A DNA stretch of 64,000 bases from Bradyrhizobium sp. sBnM-33 (GCF_032917945.1 NZ_CP136624.1:7936001-8000000), one strand, 5' to 3'. Shown: positions 1 to 9,389, counted from the stretch's first letter. Made by a program: numbers and translations. Notes: a model not told the origin generated them from the sequence alone.

Positions 1-78
1 ATCCAGTACGTCGCGGCTTATCCGTTCAATCACTGCTGCCTCTGGAATACTGGATCACCCGCCTTCGCGGGTGACGAC
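1..78. repeat. Interspersed palindromic repeat (ATCCAGTAC / GCGGGTGACGAC type)
   Basis: This fragment carries a 'ccagta...tactgg' pair followed by a small hairpin of the form cccgcc-ttc-gcgggtgacga. The same architecture occurs at 24055-24155 and 27012-27092 in this window, so it belongs to a dispersed family. It starts at the window edge and may be truncated there. No coding function is apparent. Confidence 0.7.
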
Positions 79-89
79 AATTGAGTCCC

Positions 90-168
90 GTAGGATGGGT
101 GGAGCCAAGCGATACCCATCAATGCCGGTTGCAAGACGATGGGTATCGCTGCGCTCCACCCATCCTAC
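90..168. repeat. Long imperfect palindrome (GTAGGATGGGTGGAG type)
   Basis: The left arm at 90-120 (gtaggatgggtggag...gatacccatc) is the near-perfect reverse complement of the right arm at 138-168 (gatgggtatcgc...acccatcctac), with a 17-nt loop. Transcribed RNA would form a stem of about 30 bp. I recall this type as an abundant extragenic repeat in Bradyrhizobium; the copy number in this genome is not visible here. Confidence 0.8.
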
Positions 169-753
169 AATTCGGAGTATGACTTCGCGATCTCGCGACG
201 CGTTGCGCCCGAGCTTTGCTCTTCACTTCCCGCCCTCACCAATCAGAGGGCGCAGGGAAGACCGGGTGCGCGCCGCACCCGCGGTCTCGTGTGCAATTTG
301 CGCACTAAGAACGCGCACACGAGCATACAGGTACAGCGGGAGCATCCCGGCCTTCCCTGCGCAATGGCTTTACGGCTTACTTCGTGCTCTTCCCGGTGAA
401 CGGCTTTCTTGCCACCGTCGCCGCGCGAGGATGAACCTTGCGCAACTTAACGCCAGCACCGCGGCGCCAGAACCACACGACTTCGCCGTACGCGTCGGGC
501 GCACACGTCTAGCGCACCTCTCGCGTCCATCGCATCCCACCGCACGTTCGTGACGATCGCGAGCCGCCCCTCCATCGGGTGAGACGGGCGGAGTTATGCA
601 GATGATTTGCCTGACATGTTAAGAGAAATATTTTTGATTCCTGGGCTTGACGCGATTTCTGAAAATCAGAATTGATTTGCCTGTCGTGCCAATTGGTCGC
701 AGCCGCGCATCGAAATTTTCGTTTGTGGGCGCGGCAAATCAGTTCGCCGACTC
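169..753. repeat. Probable long interspersed non-coding element
   Basis: This stretch has no convincing gene: the short frames in it are Arg/Pro/Ser-rich and unlike proteins. Its sequence (CCCGCCCTC...GAGGGCG hairpin, then CACCCGCGGTCTCGTGTGC and GAGCATACAGGTACAG blocks) resembles a roughly 500-bp element that I remember recurring in Bradyrhizobium intergenic regions and often mis-annotated as small hypothetical proteins. Only one copy is in this window, so the repeat status is from memory. Confidence 0.5.
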
Positions 754-879
754 GTAGGGTCGCCAAAGCGACTTGTCCGCCGTAGCTCAACAGCGAAGGC
801 GGAAAGCGTGCCCACCATCGGGAAGCGTGCGCGATGATGGACGGTGGGCACGGCGCTATCGCGCCTTTGCCCAACCTAC
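754..879. repeat. Interspersed palindromic repeat (GTGGGCAAAGCG / GCCCACC type)
   Basis: The segment begins gtagggtcgccaaagcg and ends cgcctttgcccaacctac, which is its approximate reverse complement, with a nested cgtgcccaccatc/gatggacggtgggcacg pair inside. A minimal copy (ttagggtgggcaaagcg...gcccaccat) lies at 26923-26953. It is non-coding and sits just downstream of the membrane-protein gene at 895-1317. Confidence 0.7.
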
Positions 880-894
880 GGATCATGGCACGCA

Positions 895-1317
895 CTACGT
901 CGAATGCACCGGCTGCGGCGTGTCGACGTATTTGTGCGCGAGCCACGACGATAGCCCAGCGGGCACCATGCCGACGATGCCGTAGAGCAAAAACTGCAGC
1001 ACGCCGGTATCCGGTCCGCGCGAACCGTAGAGCAGTTCTGACGCGGCAAAGCCGATCGCAGCCACGATCAGCACCCGCACCAGCGGAGAGATGCGCTTGA
1101 CGTTACAGAGAATGTCGTCGATTGCGCCGATCATCAGCGCTGGCACGATGCCGAACAGATAGCTGTATTGCAGCGTCTTGGCGAAAGCGCCGAGGAATTT
1201 GCCGATCTCCGACCAGTTGGTATCGGTCCAGTAGCCCGAGGCCACGGTGGTCGCGAACAGCATCAGGAATCCGCCGACAAACGGGCCGATCGCTCCGAAG
1301 ATCAGATAGCGTTTCAT
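895..1317 (-). CDS. Small integral membrane protein (DUF5413-like)
   Basis: This encodes 140 residues with about four hydrophobic segments: roughly 3-24 (FGAIGPFVGGFLMLFAT), 50-68, 80-98 and 105-125. It should be an inner-membrane protein. The ATG at 1317 follows an AGGAGG-like ribosome site, visible as cctcctgg on the plus strand at 1325-1332. The pattern resembles short bradyrhizobial membrane proteins that I recall as DUF5413, but the function is unknown. It is a single gene, divergent from the glycosyltransferase pair. An alternative is an unrelated four-helix protein; that it is a membrane protein is well supported, the family name less so. Confidence 0.75.
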   Translation of the reverse strand: MKRYLIFGAIGPFVGGFLMLFATTVASGYWTDTNWSEIGKFLGAFAKTLQYSYLFGIVPALMIGAIDDILCNVKRISPLVRVLIVAAIGFAASELLYGSRGPDTGVLQFLLYGIVGMVPAGLSSWLAHKYVDTPQPVHST

Positions 1318-1723
1318 GGAACTGCCTCCTGGCGCTGATTACCCAATACAGCAGCTGAAGGACCAAGTAAATTTGCACGGCCACCTTCCCATTGCGCGGG
1401 AATTGCCGACAGCACCAGCGTTGGAATCGGCTTGCGCCGACCGCGGATGAATGAACGTTCAGCAATATGAAAAGACCGGACGCTAGGCTGAGGCAACTTC
1501 CACACGCTTTCGGACTTATTGCTGGTGGGAAAAACTGGCATTCCCTGGATCCGGAAAGGGAAGCCATCTGGCAACGATCGGTCGGTTGGAAAGTTGTCAG
1601 GCCGGTAGCAGGTTCCGCTCGCAATGGCGCTGAAAGCCCGCGATTGCGATTGCGAATTTGCCGAGTTTTGGAACGCGTGAGGCGGCATTGCCGCAATGCG
1701 AGAACCATAGAGGTGACTCTTCG
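1318..1723. other. Intergenic region between divergent genes
   Basis: This 406-bp gap separates the membrane-protein start (1317) from the glycosyltransferase start (1724). Frames running through it on both strands are shadows of low quality. It must contain both promoters, but I see no clear operator or repeat. The only assignable signals are the ribosome sites at its two ends. Confidence 0.6.
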
Positions 1724-2965
1724 ATGTCCATGCTCACTTCCGCCGTGCAACGGTCCACCCTCGGGCTTCATACGCTCGAACAATACGAGCCGCTCATCGG
1801 TAGTGCGGCGAGCGAGCGCATCGCAGCGAAAGCGGATCGGGTGCGCACGATGCGCGTCGCCCATATCAGTTCGACGTTCTACGGCGGAGGCGTCACCGAA
1901 CTGCTCACGCCGCTCACCCTCATGATGAACGCGACCGGCATCGAAACCGACTGGCATCTTATTCAGGGAACGCCGGGCTTCTTTGGCTGCACGAAGAAAC
2001 TGCACAACACGCTGCAGGGCACCAGCTCGGAATTTTCCGACGCCGAAAAGACGATCTACGAACAGGTCGTGTTCGAAAATGCCACGCGGCTTCATCTCGA
2101 CGACTGCGACGCGGTCATCGTGCATGATCCTCAGCCTCTGCCGCTCATCACGCATTTCTCCGATCGGGAAATGCCGTGGCTCTGGCAATGTCACGTCGAT
2201 CTGTCGTCGCCGCACGCCCCGGTATGGAGCTATCTGCGCCAGTTCATCGAGCAATATAACGCGGCGATTTTCTCGCTACCGGAATACGGCCAGAATCTTC
2301 AGGTCGGCCAGCATTTCGTCACCCCGGCGATCGATCCGTTCTCGGCGAAGAACCGAGAGCTGTCCGACCGCGAGAGACGAGAATTCCTGAGCAACTACAA
2401 GATTCCGACAGATCGTCCCTTGGTGACGCAGATTTCCAGGTTCGACCGATGGAAGGACCCGATGGGCGTGATTGAGGCCTTCCGCAAGGCGAGAGAGCAG
2501 GTCGACTGCACGCTCGTGCTCGTCGGCAACAATGCCTCCGACGATCCCGAGGGCGGGAAGATTCTCGAGAACATCGAGAGCGCCGTCGATGAAAGCATCA
2601 TTGTTCTCAGCGTCGACGATCCAACGCTGGTCAACGCGCTGCAGCGCTCTGCCGCGGTCGTTCTGCAGAAGTCGATCCGCGAAGGCTTCGGCCTTACGGT
2701 CACCGAGGCAATGTGGAAGGGCGCCGCCGTCATCGGCGGCGACGTGGGAGGCATCCGGCACCAGATCAAGGACGGATGGAACGGATTTCTGGTGAACACG
2801 CCCGATCAGGCGGCCGAAAGAATAGTCCAGCTCTTGAAGCATCCGAGGCTGCGGGAGGGGCTCGGTGCGCGTGCGAAAGAAAGCGTGCGGCAGAACTTTT
2901 TGATGAGCCGACTATTAGAGGATTGGCTCGACCTGCTGTCCAAATACGAACGGCCGGTGGTCTAA
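1724..2965 (+). CDS. GT4 glycosyltransferase, trehalose synthase (TreT)-like
   Basis: This encodes 413 residues of a GT-B, GT4-type glycosyltransferase. The N-terminal half carries GGGV (54-57) followed by TELL, the pattern of the TreT/TreP trehalose-synthase branch, plus VHDPQPLP (133-140) and WQCHVDLSSP (154-163). The C-terminal half has the donor-site loop ISRFDRWKDP (237-246) and the E-x7-E motif EGFGLTVTE (320-328). TreT makes trehalose from NDP-glucose and glucose. That is the closest named activity, but acceptor specificity cannot be read here. I chose the ATG at 1724 because AGAGGTG lies 8 nt upstream; the frame stays open further upstream. The next gene, 47 bp downstream, is another GT4, so the two probably form an operon. 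Confidence 0.85.
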   Translation: MSMLTSAVQRSTLGLHTLEQYEPLIGSAASERIAAKADRVRTMRVAHISSTFYGGGVTELLTPLTLMMNATGIETDWHLIQGTPGFFGCTKKLHNTLQGTSSEFSDAEKTIYEQVVFENATRLHLDDCDAVIVHDPQPLPLITHFSDREMPWLWQCHVDLSSPHAPVWSYLRQFIEQYNAAIFSLPEYGQNLQVGQHFVTPAIDPFSAKNRELSDRERREFLSNYKIPTDRPLVTQISRFDRWKDPMGVIEAFRKAREQVDCTLVLVGNNASDDPEGGKILENIESAVDESIIVLSVDDPTLVNALQRSAAVVLQKSIREGFGLTVTEAMWKGAAVIGGDVGGIRHQIKDGWNGFLVNTPDQAAERIVQLLKHPRLREGLGARAKESVRQNFLMSRLLEDWLDLLSKYERPVV

Positions 2966-3012
2966 GGGGGTGTGGGTTCGATAAGCCCCGGCATCTCGAT
3001 GGTGAATAGCCG

Positions 3013-4062
3013 ATGCGGATTGCCCAGATAGCGCCTCTGGCCGAAAGCGTTCCTCCCAAGCTTTACGGCGGCACCGAGCGTGTAGTGGCTTGGCTGATCG
3101 ATGAGCTGATGAGCCTCGGGCATGAGGTGACGCTGTTTGCGAGTGGCGATTCGGGGACCGCCGCCGAGCTCCATGCCGTCTGGCCGCGGGCGCTTCGCCT
3201 CGGCCGCCCGCGAACGGACCCGATGGTGGCGCAGGCGGCGCTGTTGGAGGCGGTCGCGCGCCGCGCGACCGAATTCGACGTCATTCACGCGCATATCGAT
3301 TGGCTGCATCTGCCACTGCTGAGCCGGCTTGGCGTCCCGTTTCTGACCACCTGCCATGGGCGCATGGACCTGCCTGGCTTTGCGGATGTTATCCGTCACT
3401 TTCCCGACGCGCCGTTCGTTTCGATATCGGACAATCAGCGCACGCCCTTAAGTGACGCCAACTGGATCGGCACCATCTATCATGGCCTGCCGGCCGACCT
3501 GTTTCGGCCGTCGTTTGAGGCCGGCTCCTACCTTGCCTTCCTGGGCCGGCTGACGGCGGAGAAAGGACCGGAAGCCGCCATCCGGATCGCGCGCGCCGCC
3601 AAGATGCCGCTTCGTATCGCCGCAAAGGTGCCGCGCGGGGATAGAAGCTACTTCAAGGAACAACTCGAGCCGCAAATCGATGGCGAGCAGGTCCAGCTCA
3701 CCGGTGAGGTCAATGATGACGCGAAGCGGCAGTTTCTGGCGGGCGCTGCGGCGCTATTGTTTCCGATTGATTGGCCAGAACCGTTCGGGCTGGTCATGAT
3801 CGAGGCCATGGCATGCGGAACGCCCGTCATCGCGTTCAAATCAGGCTCCGTGCCCGAAGTCATCGACAACGGCATCACCGGCTTTGTCGTAGCGGACGAA
3901 GCAGAAGCGGTCGAAGCGATCGGAAGGCTCTCCGAACTCGATCGAAGCCAGGTGCGCGGGCATTTCGAAAAGAGGTTTACCGCCAGGCGTATGGCGCAAG
4001 AATATCTTCGCCACTACGCGGCACTGGCTCGCGACCGCGCCAATGAAGCCATTCCGGCATGA
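3013..4062 (+). CDS. GT4 family glycosyltransferase
   Basis: This encodes 349 residues of a retaining GT-B glycosyltransferase. The N-terminus shows the typical IAPLAESVPPKLYGGTERVV start, with GGTERV at 19-24. The middle has the donor-domain entry YLAFLGRLTAEKGPE (173-187). The catalytic-domain E-x7-E signature is EPFGLVMIE (256-264), followed by ACGTPVIAF. There is no signal peptide, so it is cytosolic or membrane-associated. It follows the TreT-like gene by 47 bp on the same strand and may act in the same pathway on a soluble sugar or glycolipid. Substrate is unknown. Confidence 0.85.
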   Translation: MRIAQIAPLAESVPPKLYGGTERVVAWLIDELMSLGHEVTLFASGDSGTAAELHAVWPRALRLGRPRTDPMVAQAALLEAVARRATEFDVIHAHIDWLHLPLLSRLGVPFLTTCHGRMDLPGFADVIRHFPDAPFVSISDNQRTPLSDANWIGTIYHGLPADLFRPSFEAGSYLAFLGRLTAEKGPEAAIRIARAAKMPLRIAAKVPRGDRSYFKEQLEPQIDGEQVQLTGEVNDDAKRQFLAGAAALLFPIDWPEPFGLVMIEAMACGTPVIAFKSGSVPEVIDNGITGFVVADEAEAVEAIGRLSELDRSQVRGHFEKRFTARRMAQEYLRHYAALARDRANEAIPA

Positions 4063-4131
4063 TGGCGGTACTGGTGGATGTGGACGAGCCACATGCGGAC
4101 CTCGCCGTTCGCCGTGCGTAAGCAGATTGGC

Positions 4132-5256
4132 TTACCTTCTGCCGGCAGCCGCTACAGCCGCCACAGGCTCGTTATTCTTTGCAAGGATCCGGTCGGAGCC
4201 GAAACGAATGGTCCACTGCGCCACCGACAGCAGTAGCGATTCGTAGATCGCCACGCATTGCTCGAGTTCCCGGTCGGTGGATGGCGGACAGTTCGGACGG
4301 TTGCGGACGATCATCGTCGTCGTCGACCAGCTCAGCCGGGCGGCCTTGCACGCGACGATCAGGCCATATACCCGGTCGGGCTCGAGCAAGGGTTCGATGG
4401 CCTCGATCTTGACGTCGGCCTTCAGGGCGAGCGCTGCGATGACGTGGGTGTATTCACCCCTTACCGCAAACCGGTTCACGATCGAATCGTTGAGCTGGCC
4501 CGTGCGATTGAGCGCCACGACTTTGCTTTGCACTTGGGTATAATCATTCGCCTTCCGGGCCGCGTCTCCCGGTCCGCCGCCCGCCGCAGCAGAACCTTTG
4601 TTTTTCTCCCGCGCAACAGGTCGCGACGCCGTCAAGAACCGCGCGCGGACCACGTCGGCAACTCTGCCCAGAAGCTCCCGAAGCAGGCTGCCGGGAATGT
4701 CCAATCGAAGCCCGAGCTTTTCCGCCAGGACTTCGTCACGCTCGGCCCGCCCTACCAGCGTCGCGTAGCCGCATTCGGAGAAACGCGCGCCGGCGTTGCG
4801 CGCGAGCGCGTTGGAGACGTGGACATCGCCAAATCGCATCAGCGTGTCGGTGAGTGCCTCATTGAGGATCTTTCTCTCCGATATTGCCAGTAAATGCTGT
4901 TGGCTGCGGCTTTGGACAATTTCAAGAAGGTCGGCTTCCAACAGGCAGTTGGAACGTCTGAGAACCGGCGCCGCCAGTAAGTGGTTTTCGTGAAATGCAA
5001 GCTTGCGGATGGTCTGGCGCGGGGCGCGGTCGATGGTGGAAAGGGCCTCGCTGAGCTGGACCACGGTTTTCGCGTCCACCCGCTCGATCAGGTGGGCGAG
5101 AACGCCATCGACCGCAGCGATCTGCGATTCACCGAGACGATCAACATTGGACAGGAATAGGTCCGTCACCTCGCCGAAAATCCGGGCGTCGTGCTCGGGT
5201 CCCTCCTTTTCGGCGCCCTTCAATTCCGCGCGCAGGCTCGACGGTGCGGCAGGCAT
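4132..5256 (-). CDS. DUF2336 domain-containing protein
   Basis: This encodes 374 residues, largely helical, with repeated short helices suggesting a HEAT-like fold (for example LSEALSTIDRAPRQTIRKLAFHEN and LAEKLGLRLDIPGSLLRELLG). The layout and wording match DUF2336, an alphaproteobacterial family of unknown function. An Ala/Gly-rich linker at about 223-233 separates the N-terminal repeat region from a C-terminal helical half. No signal peptide or membrane segment is visible. It converges on the glycosyltransferase pair and has no operon partner. Confidence 0.8.
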   Translation of the reverse strand: MPAAPSSLRAELKGAEKEGPEHDARIFGEVTDLFLSNVDRLGESQIAAVDGVLAHLIERVDAKTVVQLSEALSTIDRAPRQTIRKLAFHENHLLAAPVLRRSNCLLEADLLEIVQSRSQQHLLAISERKILNEALTDTLMRFGDVHVSNALARNAGARFSECGYATLVGRAERDEVLAEKLGLRLDIPGSLLRELLGRVADVVRARFLTASRPVAREKNKGSAAAGGGPGDAARKANDYTQVQSKVVALNRTGQLNDSIVNRFAVRGEYTHVIAALALKADVKIEAIEPLLEPDRVYGLIVACKAARLSWSTTTMIVRNRPNCPPSTDRELEQCVAIYESLLLSVAQWTIRFGSDRILAKNNEPVAAVAAAGRR

Positions 5257-6027
5257 AGCTATGCCGCCTCGCGCCGGATCGTGCCGGGTCGCCGCATCAG
5301 CTTACGCTCCACCGCACGGATGGCCGGCATCTTCGTGAATCCATCGGCAGCAGCATGAACGCGCATTTGAGTGCCATTCGACAGGCTAGTCTCGGCGGCC
5401 TTTTCACTTCAACGACAGCAATGAGGCGGGTGCGAGCAATAGCCGCCGATCATACTCAGCCTTCCCTAACGGGTGGTTGTTCCGGAACGCTGATTTTGCG
5501 CATTTCTACGGAGTTTTGGGAGGTGAAGGCGGCCAGCCGTCTGGCGGGCGTTCGGGCCGAACAACATCGGCTTTGGGGAGCCCTCACTGGATGACCGAAA
5601 TCATGGCTGCCGCGTCATGAACGGGTGGCCCCGAATAACATTTCGGGACGCACGCCCGTTCGCTGGCCTGTTCGATCACGGCTGAGACGGCGTTCGGAAG
5701 GCGCGCGCCTGTTCCTTCTCCGGAACCATCGAGCTGACATCAGAAACGCAGCGTCAAAACCGAGTTGTCTCACTTCTGCGCTTCGATCGACGTGGCGCGC
5801 ACGCAACAGTCCAGGAAGTGTTGGCGCGAGCCATTGCAGCTTCGCAGCATTGGCGCATAATTCGCGTGGGGCCGCGCAGCACTTTTCGATTCGGACATCG
5901 GCAGAAATCGAGCAACCACACCGGGTGAGTTCCCGGTGATGGACGACGCGTGCGGCAGCGCAAACCGCGTGCAGCGCCCCCAATGAACAGCGGCCAGCAC
6001 CGCACGCAACCCTTGGGGAACGGCTCA
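5257..6027. other. Long intergenic region without a convincing gene
   Basis: This 771-bp gap has only short, low-complexity frames, none with a ribosome site or a recognisable protein pattern. No palindromic repeat of the families seen elsewhere in the window is evident. It may be decayed sequence or a long regulatory region for the small secreted protein at 6028. Confidence 0.5.
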
Positions 6028-6294
6028 ATGACTATTTATCGTACAAGCAAGATCGCACTTCTCTTCGGCATCGCCTTTGCGGCGACGGCACTTTCCGCAC
6101 GCCCGAGCCTCGCCTTCTCGGAGGCGCAGCAGATGTGCACCGGCGACGCCATGCGGTTCTGCGGCCATGAAGTGCCCAACGTCCAGCGAATCACCGCCTG
6201 CATGGTCAGACACCGCGCGCAACTCAGTCCGGGCTGCCGTGCCGTGATGGAGCGCGGCCACGCCGCACGGAGGCGAGCCGCCGCCGCCGAGTGA
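6028..6294 (+). CDS. Small secreted protein with a cysteine-rich repeat
   Basis: This encodes 88 residues. A signal peptide is evident at about 1-29 (basic start, hydrophobic LLFGIAFAATALSA core, then SLAFS). The mature part has one block with the spacing C-x4-D-x-x-x-F-C, then C-M near ITACM, then LSPGC. This resembles a single cysteine-rich (GLG1-type) repeat. The four cysteines probably form two disulfides in the periplasm. I chose the ATG at 6028 because a GGGGAA ribosome site precedes it and the signal peptide starts there. A hairpin terminator follows at 6326-6354. Function is unknown. Confidence 0.8.
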   Translation: MTIYRTSKIALLFGIAFAATALSARPSLAFSEAQQMCTGDAMRFCGHEVPNVQRITACMVRHRAQLSPGCRAVMERGHAARRRAAAAE

Positions 6295-6325
6295 CCGGTC
6301 GCTTTAATTGACGGCGAATGCAAAG

Positions 6326-6354
6326 CGGCCTCAGCGGGAGCAATGCTGAGGCCG
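6326..6354 (+). terminator. Rho-independent-like hairpin
   Basis: A perfect 10-bp stem, cggcctcagc (6326-6335) with gctgaggccg (6345-6354), closes a 9-nt loop and is followed by only three T residues. It lies 31 bp after the stop codon of the small secreted protein, so it probably ends that transcript. Confidence 0.6.
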
Positions 6355-6448
6355 TTTCACGTTGGACTCTTTGGCTACGCCGCGACGATCGATTTCCTGG
6401 CGTAACGAAGATCAGCTCAAGAGCGCATTTCTCTTGAGCTCGTTACAG

Positions 6449-8059
6449 CTATTCCCCCCACAGCGCGAATGCGTCGTTGAACGCGCGTTCGCCCGGGGAG
6501 CCCTTTTCGATCGCGATGATGGCGCGGCGCTGGTTGACGTAGACCAGCGGCACGTCGAACCAGGAGCGCTCCTTGAGGAGCTGCAAATTGCGGGCGCGGT
6601 CGGAATCGACGTTGGAGAGGCCGACCAGGAAGAAGCCGTCGGTGACCTTCACGGCGAGGCCTGCCAGCGGCGTGCCGCGCGCCTGCTCGTTGGACTTCAT
6701 CAAAATGCCAGGCACGTTGCCGACGCCGCCGCCGGAAAAATCCTGCGGCAGGATGAACGTCAATTCCGCGGTGTGGCTTGCCGGCAGCGAGGTATCGGTG
6801 TTGCGGCGGAATGACATCGTCATCTTGAACTTGCGGTCGGGAATCTCGATGTCGGCGCGCACGGCCACGTCGGGCTTCTGGTTGCCGCTCGCCTTGATCG
6901 GTTCGGTGCGCCAGATCACCGAGCCGACATATTGCTTGCCCTTGGGATCGGACGGATCCTCGTCATACAGCACGACGCGCTGCGCAACCGGCGCCACGTT
7001 CTCGCTCGACGACGGCTGGCCCACGCGGTCGGGAATCTTCGGGCGCGACTGCGGCGCGGCCGGGTCCTTCGGCGCTTCCACGACGGATGAGGATTTGAAC
7101 AGGCCGCTCACGGCTGTGACGACCTGCTTGCCCCACAGGATGCCGGCGCCGACCAGAATGAGCACGATGCCGACCGCAATCGCGCTCTTGAACGGAAACG
7201 CGGCGCCCACGCGGGCGGGCTTTTTCGGGAGATCGCGATCCTGCGAGAGCCGCGGACGATCGCGCAGCGGCGGCTGCGACGCGTAACGGTCGGCCTCCGC
7301 CTGCGATTCGTCATACGAATAGGGCACCTCGGGATCGGCGCCGCGGTCTTCCATGCTCGGCTCGAGCCGGTCGAATTCCGGCGAGGGCGACGGTACGTTG
7401 GCATAGGTCTTCCGCGCGTTGCGGTTGGCTTGCGCCGCGGCACGGCCAAGATCGTCGGCGTCGGCTGCGATGTCACGGAAGCCGCGCATGCCCGGCGGCT
7501 GTGGCGGCGTCGGCGGTGCGCCGTTGTCCGGGCCGCGGCGGGCGCCGCCGCGCTCGCGGATCGGCGGCGGAGGAGCGCCATCCTGCGTCGGAATCTGCGG
7601 CGGCTGCGACGGACGCGGCGCGCCGGGCGGCGGCGCATCGGCGCGCAGATTGCGCGGCGGGCGTGGCTCATCCTGGCCAAGCGGCGGACGGGCCTCGCGC
7701 GACGGGGCTTGAGAAGGCGGACGCGGGCGCGGCGCACCCGGCGGCGGTGCCGCAGAAGCGGATGCCGCTTCCGCCGGGCGGGCATTGGCGCGGCGGAAGG
7801 CATCGCCGCCGCGCGCAGCCCCGGGCCGCGAAGCCTCGCGGGCGCGCTGGGCGGCTTCCGATTCGACCTTGCGCACGGCCTCTTCCAGCGACAGCCGCTC
7901 GCGTGTGATTTCGGATTCAGAAAGCGGCGGCTGAACACTGCGCAACTGCGCGATCAGCGCGGTACGCGCCCGCTCATAGAGCGCACGGCGGCTCTCGCCT
8001 GGAGCATTGGGGTCCAGGCCGGCGATAGCGCGTGCGATCAGCGGATAATAATCAGCCAT
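6449..8059 (-). CDS. Proline-rich, single-pass membrane-anchored protein of unknown function
   Basis: This encodes 536 residues. Residues 1-80 form a helical head (MADYYPLIARAIAGLDPN..., with a charged stretch at 50-78 that may coil). Residues about 85-190 are extremely rich in Pro, Arg and Ala. One membrane helix lies at about 290-309 (FKSAIAVGIVLILVGAGILWG). Residues 340-536 form a compact, probably periplasmic domain (VVLYDEDPSDPKGKQYVG to the end). The N-terminus would be cytosolic. Its start is 38 bp beyond the purA stop on the same strand, so it may be co-transcribed after purA. I do not recognise the family. Confidence 0.75.
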   Translation of the reverse strand: MADYYPLIARAIAGLDPNAPGESRRALYERARTALIAQLRSVQPPLSESEITRERLSLEEAVRKVESEAAQRAREASRPGAARGGDAFRRANARPAEAASASAAPPPGAPRPRPPSQAPSREARPPLGQDEPRPPRNLRADAPPPGAPRPSQPPQIPTQDGAPPPPIRERGGARRGPDNGAPPTPPQPPGMRGFRDIAADADDLGRAAAQANRNARKTYANVPSPSPEFDRLEPSMEDRGADPEVPYSYDESQAEADRYASQPPLRDRPRLSQDRDLPKKPARVGAAFPFKSAIAVGIVLILVGAGILWGKQVVTAVSGLFKSSSVVEAPKDPAAPQSRPKIPDRVGQPSSSENVAPVAQRVVLYDEDPSDPKGKQYVGSVIWRTEPIKASGNQKPDVAVRADIEIPDRKFKMTMSFRRNTDTSLPASHTAELTFILPQDFSGGGVGNVPGILMKSNEQARGTPLAGLAVKVTDGFFLVGLSNVDSDRARNLQLLKERSWFDVPLVYVNQRRAIIAIEKGSPGERAFNDAFALWGE

Positions 8060-8096
8060 TTCTCTTCAATACTGCCGCCCCTGCCGTAACATCCCG

Positions 8097-9389
8097 TTAA
8101 GCCTCAAACGGGTTCTGTACCAGGATAGTATCCTCGCGTTCGGGGCTGGTGGAAAGCAACGCGATCGGACAACCCACGAGTTCCTCGACCCGGCGAACAT
8201 ATTTGATGGCCTGGGCCGGCAGATCCGCCCAGGACCGGGCATTGGCGGTCGGCTCTTTCCAGCCCTCGATGGTTTCGTAGACCGGCACCACCCGGGCCTG
8301 GGCGCCCTCGCCCGCCGGCAGATGGTCGATTTCCTTGCCGTCCAGCATATAGCCGGTGCAGACCTCGATGGTGTCGAAGCCGTCGAGAATATCGAGCTTT
8401 GTAAGCGCCAGACCCGTGATGCCGCAAGTGCGGACTGTCTGCCGCACCAAGGCAGCGTCGAACCAGCCGCAGCGGCGCGGGCGGCCGGTGTTGGTGCCGA
8501 ACTCGCGGCCCCGCTCGCCGATCTTGCGGCCGATCTCGTTGTCCTGCTCGGTTGGGAACGGGCCTTGGCCAACCCGCGTCGTATAGGCCTTGCAGATGCC
8601 GAGCACATAGCCGACCGCGCTCGGGCCCATGCCGGTACCGGTCGCGGCCTGTGCGGCCACCGTGTTGGACGAGGTGACATAGGGATAGGTGCCGTGATCG
8701 ACATCAAGCAGCGCACCCTGCGCGCCCTCGAACAGGATGCGCTTGCCCTCACGGCGCTTGATATCCAGCAGCCGCCACACCGTCTCCGCATACGGCAACA
8801 GTTTTGGCGCCAGCGCGGTAAGCTCTTTCAGAATGCCCTTGCCGTCGATCTCCTCGAGATTGAGCCCGCGGCGCAGCGCATTGTGATGCGCCAACAGCCG
8901 ATCGATCTTGTGCGACAGCGTGTCGAGGTCGGCGAGGTCCATCAGGCGAATCGCGCGGCGGCCGACCTTGTCCTCATAGGCCGGACCGATGCCGCGGCGC
9001 GTGGTGCCGATCGCGGTGGCCGTATTGGCGGATTCGCGCAACGCGTCGAGCTCGCGGTGCAGCGGCAGGATCAGCGTGACGTTCTCGGCAATGCGCAGGT
9101 TTTCCGGACTGATGGCGACGCCCTGCCCCTTCAGTCTTGCAACTTCATCGAGGAAGGCCTGCGGATCGAACACCACGCCGTTGCCGATCACGGCAAGCTT
9201 CGAGGGCCGCAGCACGCCGGACGGCAGCAGGGCGAGCTTGTAGGTCTCACCGTTGATGACGAGCGTATGGCCGGCATTATGGCCGCCCTGGAAGCGCACG
9301 ACGATATCCGCCTGCTCCGACAACCAGTCGACGATCTTGCCCTTCCCCTCGTCGCCCCATTGGGCGCCGACGACGACAACATTGGCCAT
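8097..9389 (-). CDS. purA: Adenylosuccinate synthetase
   Basis: This encodes 430 residues, the usual length. PurA joins IMP and aspartate with GTP to give adenylosuccinate, the first committed step to AMP. The N-terminus reads [20 protein letters not shown], with the GDEGKGK phosphate loop and catalytic Asp. Other family blocks are GGHNAGHT, the [13 protein letters not shown] loop, and [22 protein letters not shown]. The ATG at 9389 starts exactly at the conserved N-terminus; the open frame extends 40 codons upstream into a repeat and is not expected to be used. Confidence 0.97.
   Translation of the reverse strand: MANVVVVGAQWGDEGKGKIVDWLSEQADIVVRFQGGHNAGHTLVINGETYKLALLPSGVLRPSKLAVIGNGVVFDPQAFLDEVARLKGQGVAISPENLRIAENVTLILPLHRELDALRESANTATAIGTTRRGIGPAYEDKVGRRAIRLMDLADLDTLSHKIDRLLAHHNALRRGLNLEEIDGKGILKELTALAPKLLPYAETVWRLLDIKRREGKRILFEGAQGALLDVDHGTYPYVTSSNTVAAQAATGTGMGPSAVGYVLGICKAYTTRVGQGPFPTEQDNEIGRKIGERGREFGTNTGRPRRCGWFDAALVRQTVRTCGITGLALTKLDILDGFDTIEVCTGYMLDGKEIDHLPAGEGAQARVVPVYETIEGWKEPTANARSWADLPAQAIKYVRRVEELVGCPIALLSTSPEREDTILVQNPFEA

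Noticed and set aside
71..946. Open frames of 145-160 residues on both strands at the left edge
   Set aside because: They overlap repeats, consist largely of Arg, Pro and Ser, and have no domain pattern or ribosome site.
5478..5520. GGAAC near 5483 as an EcfG promoter
   Set aside because: No CGTT follows at 16-17 nt, unlike the site at 14270.
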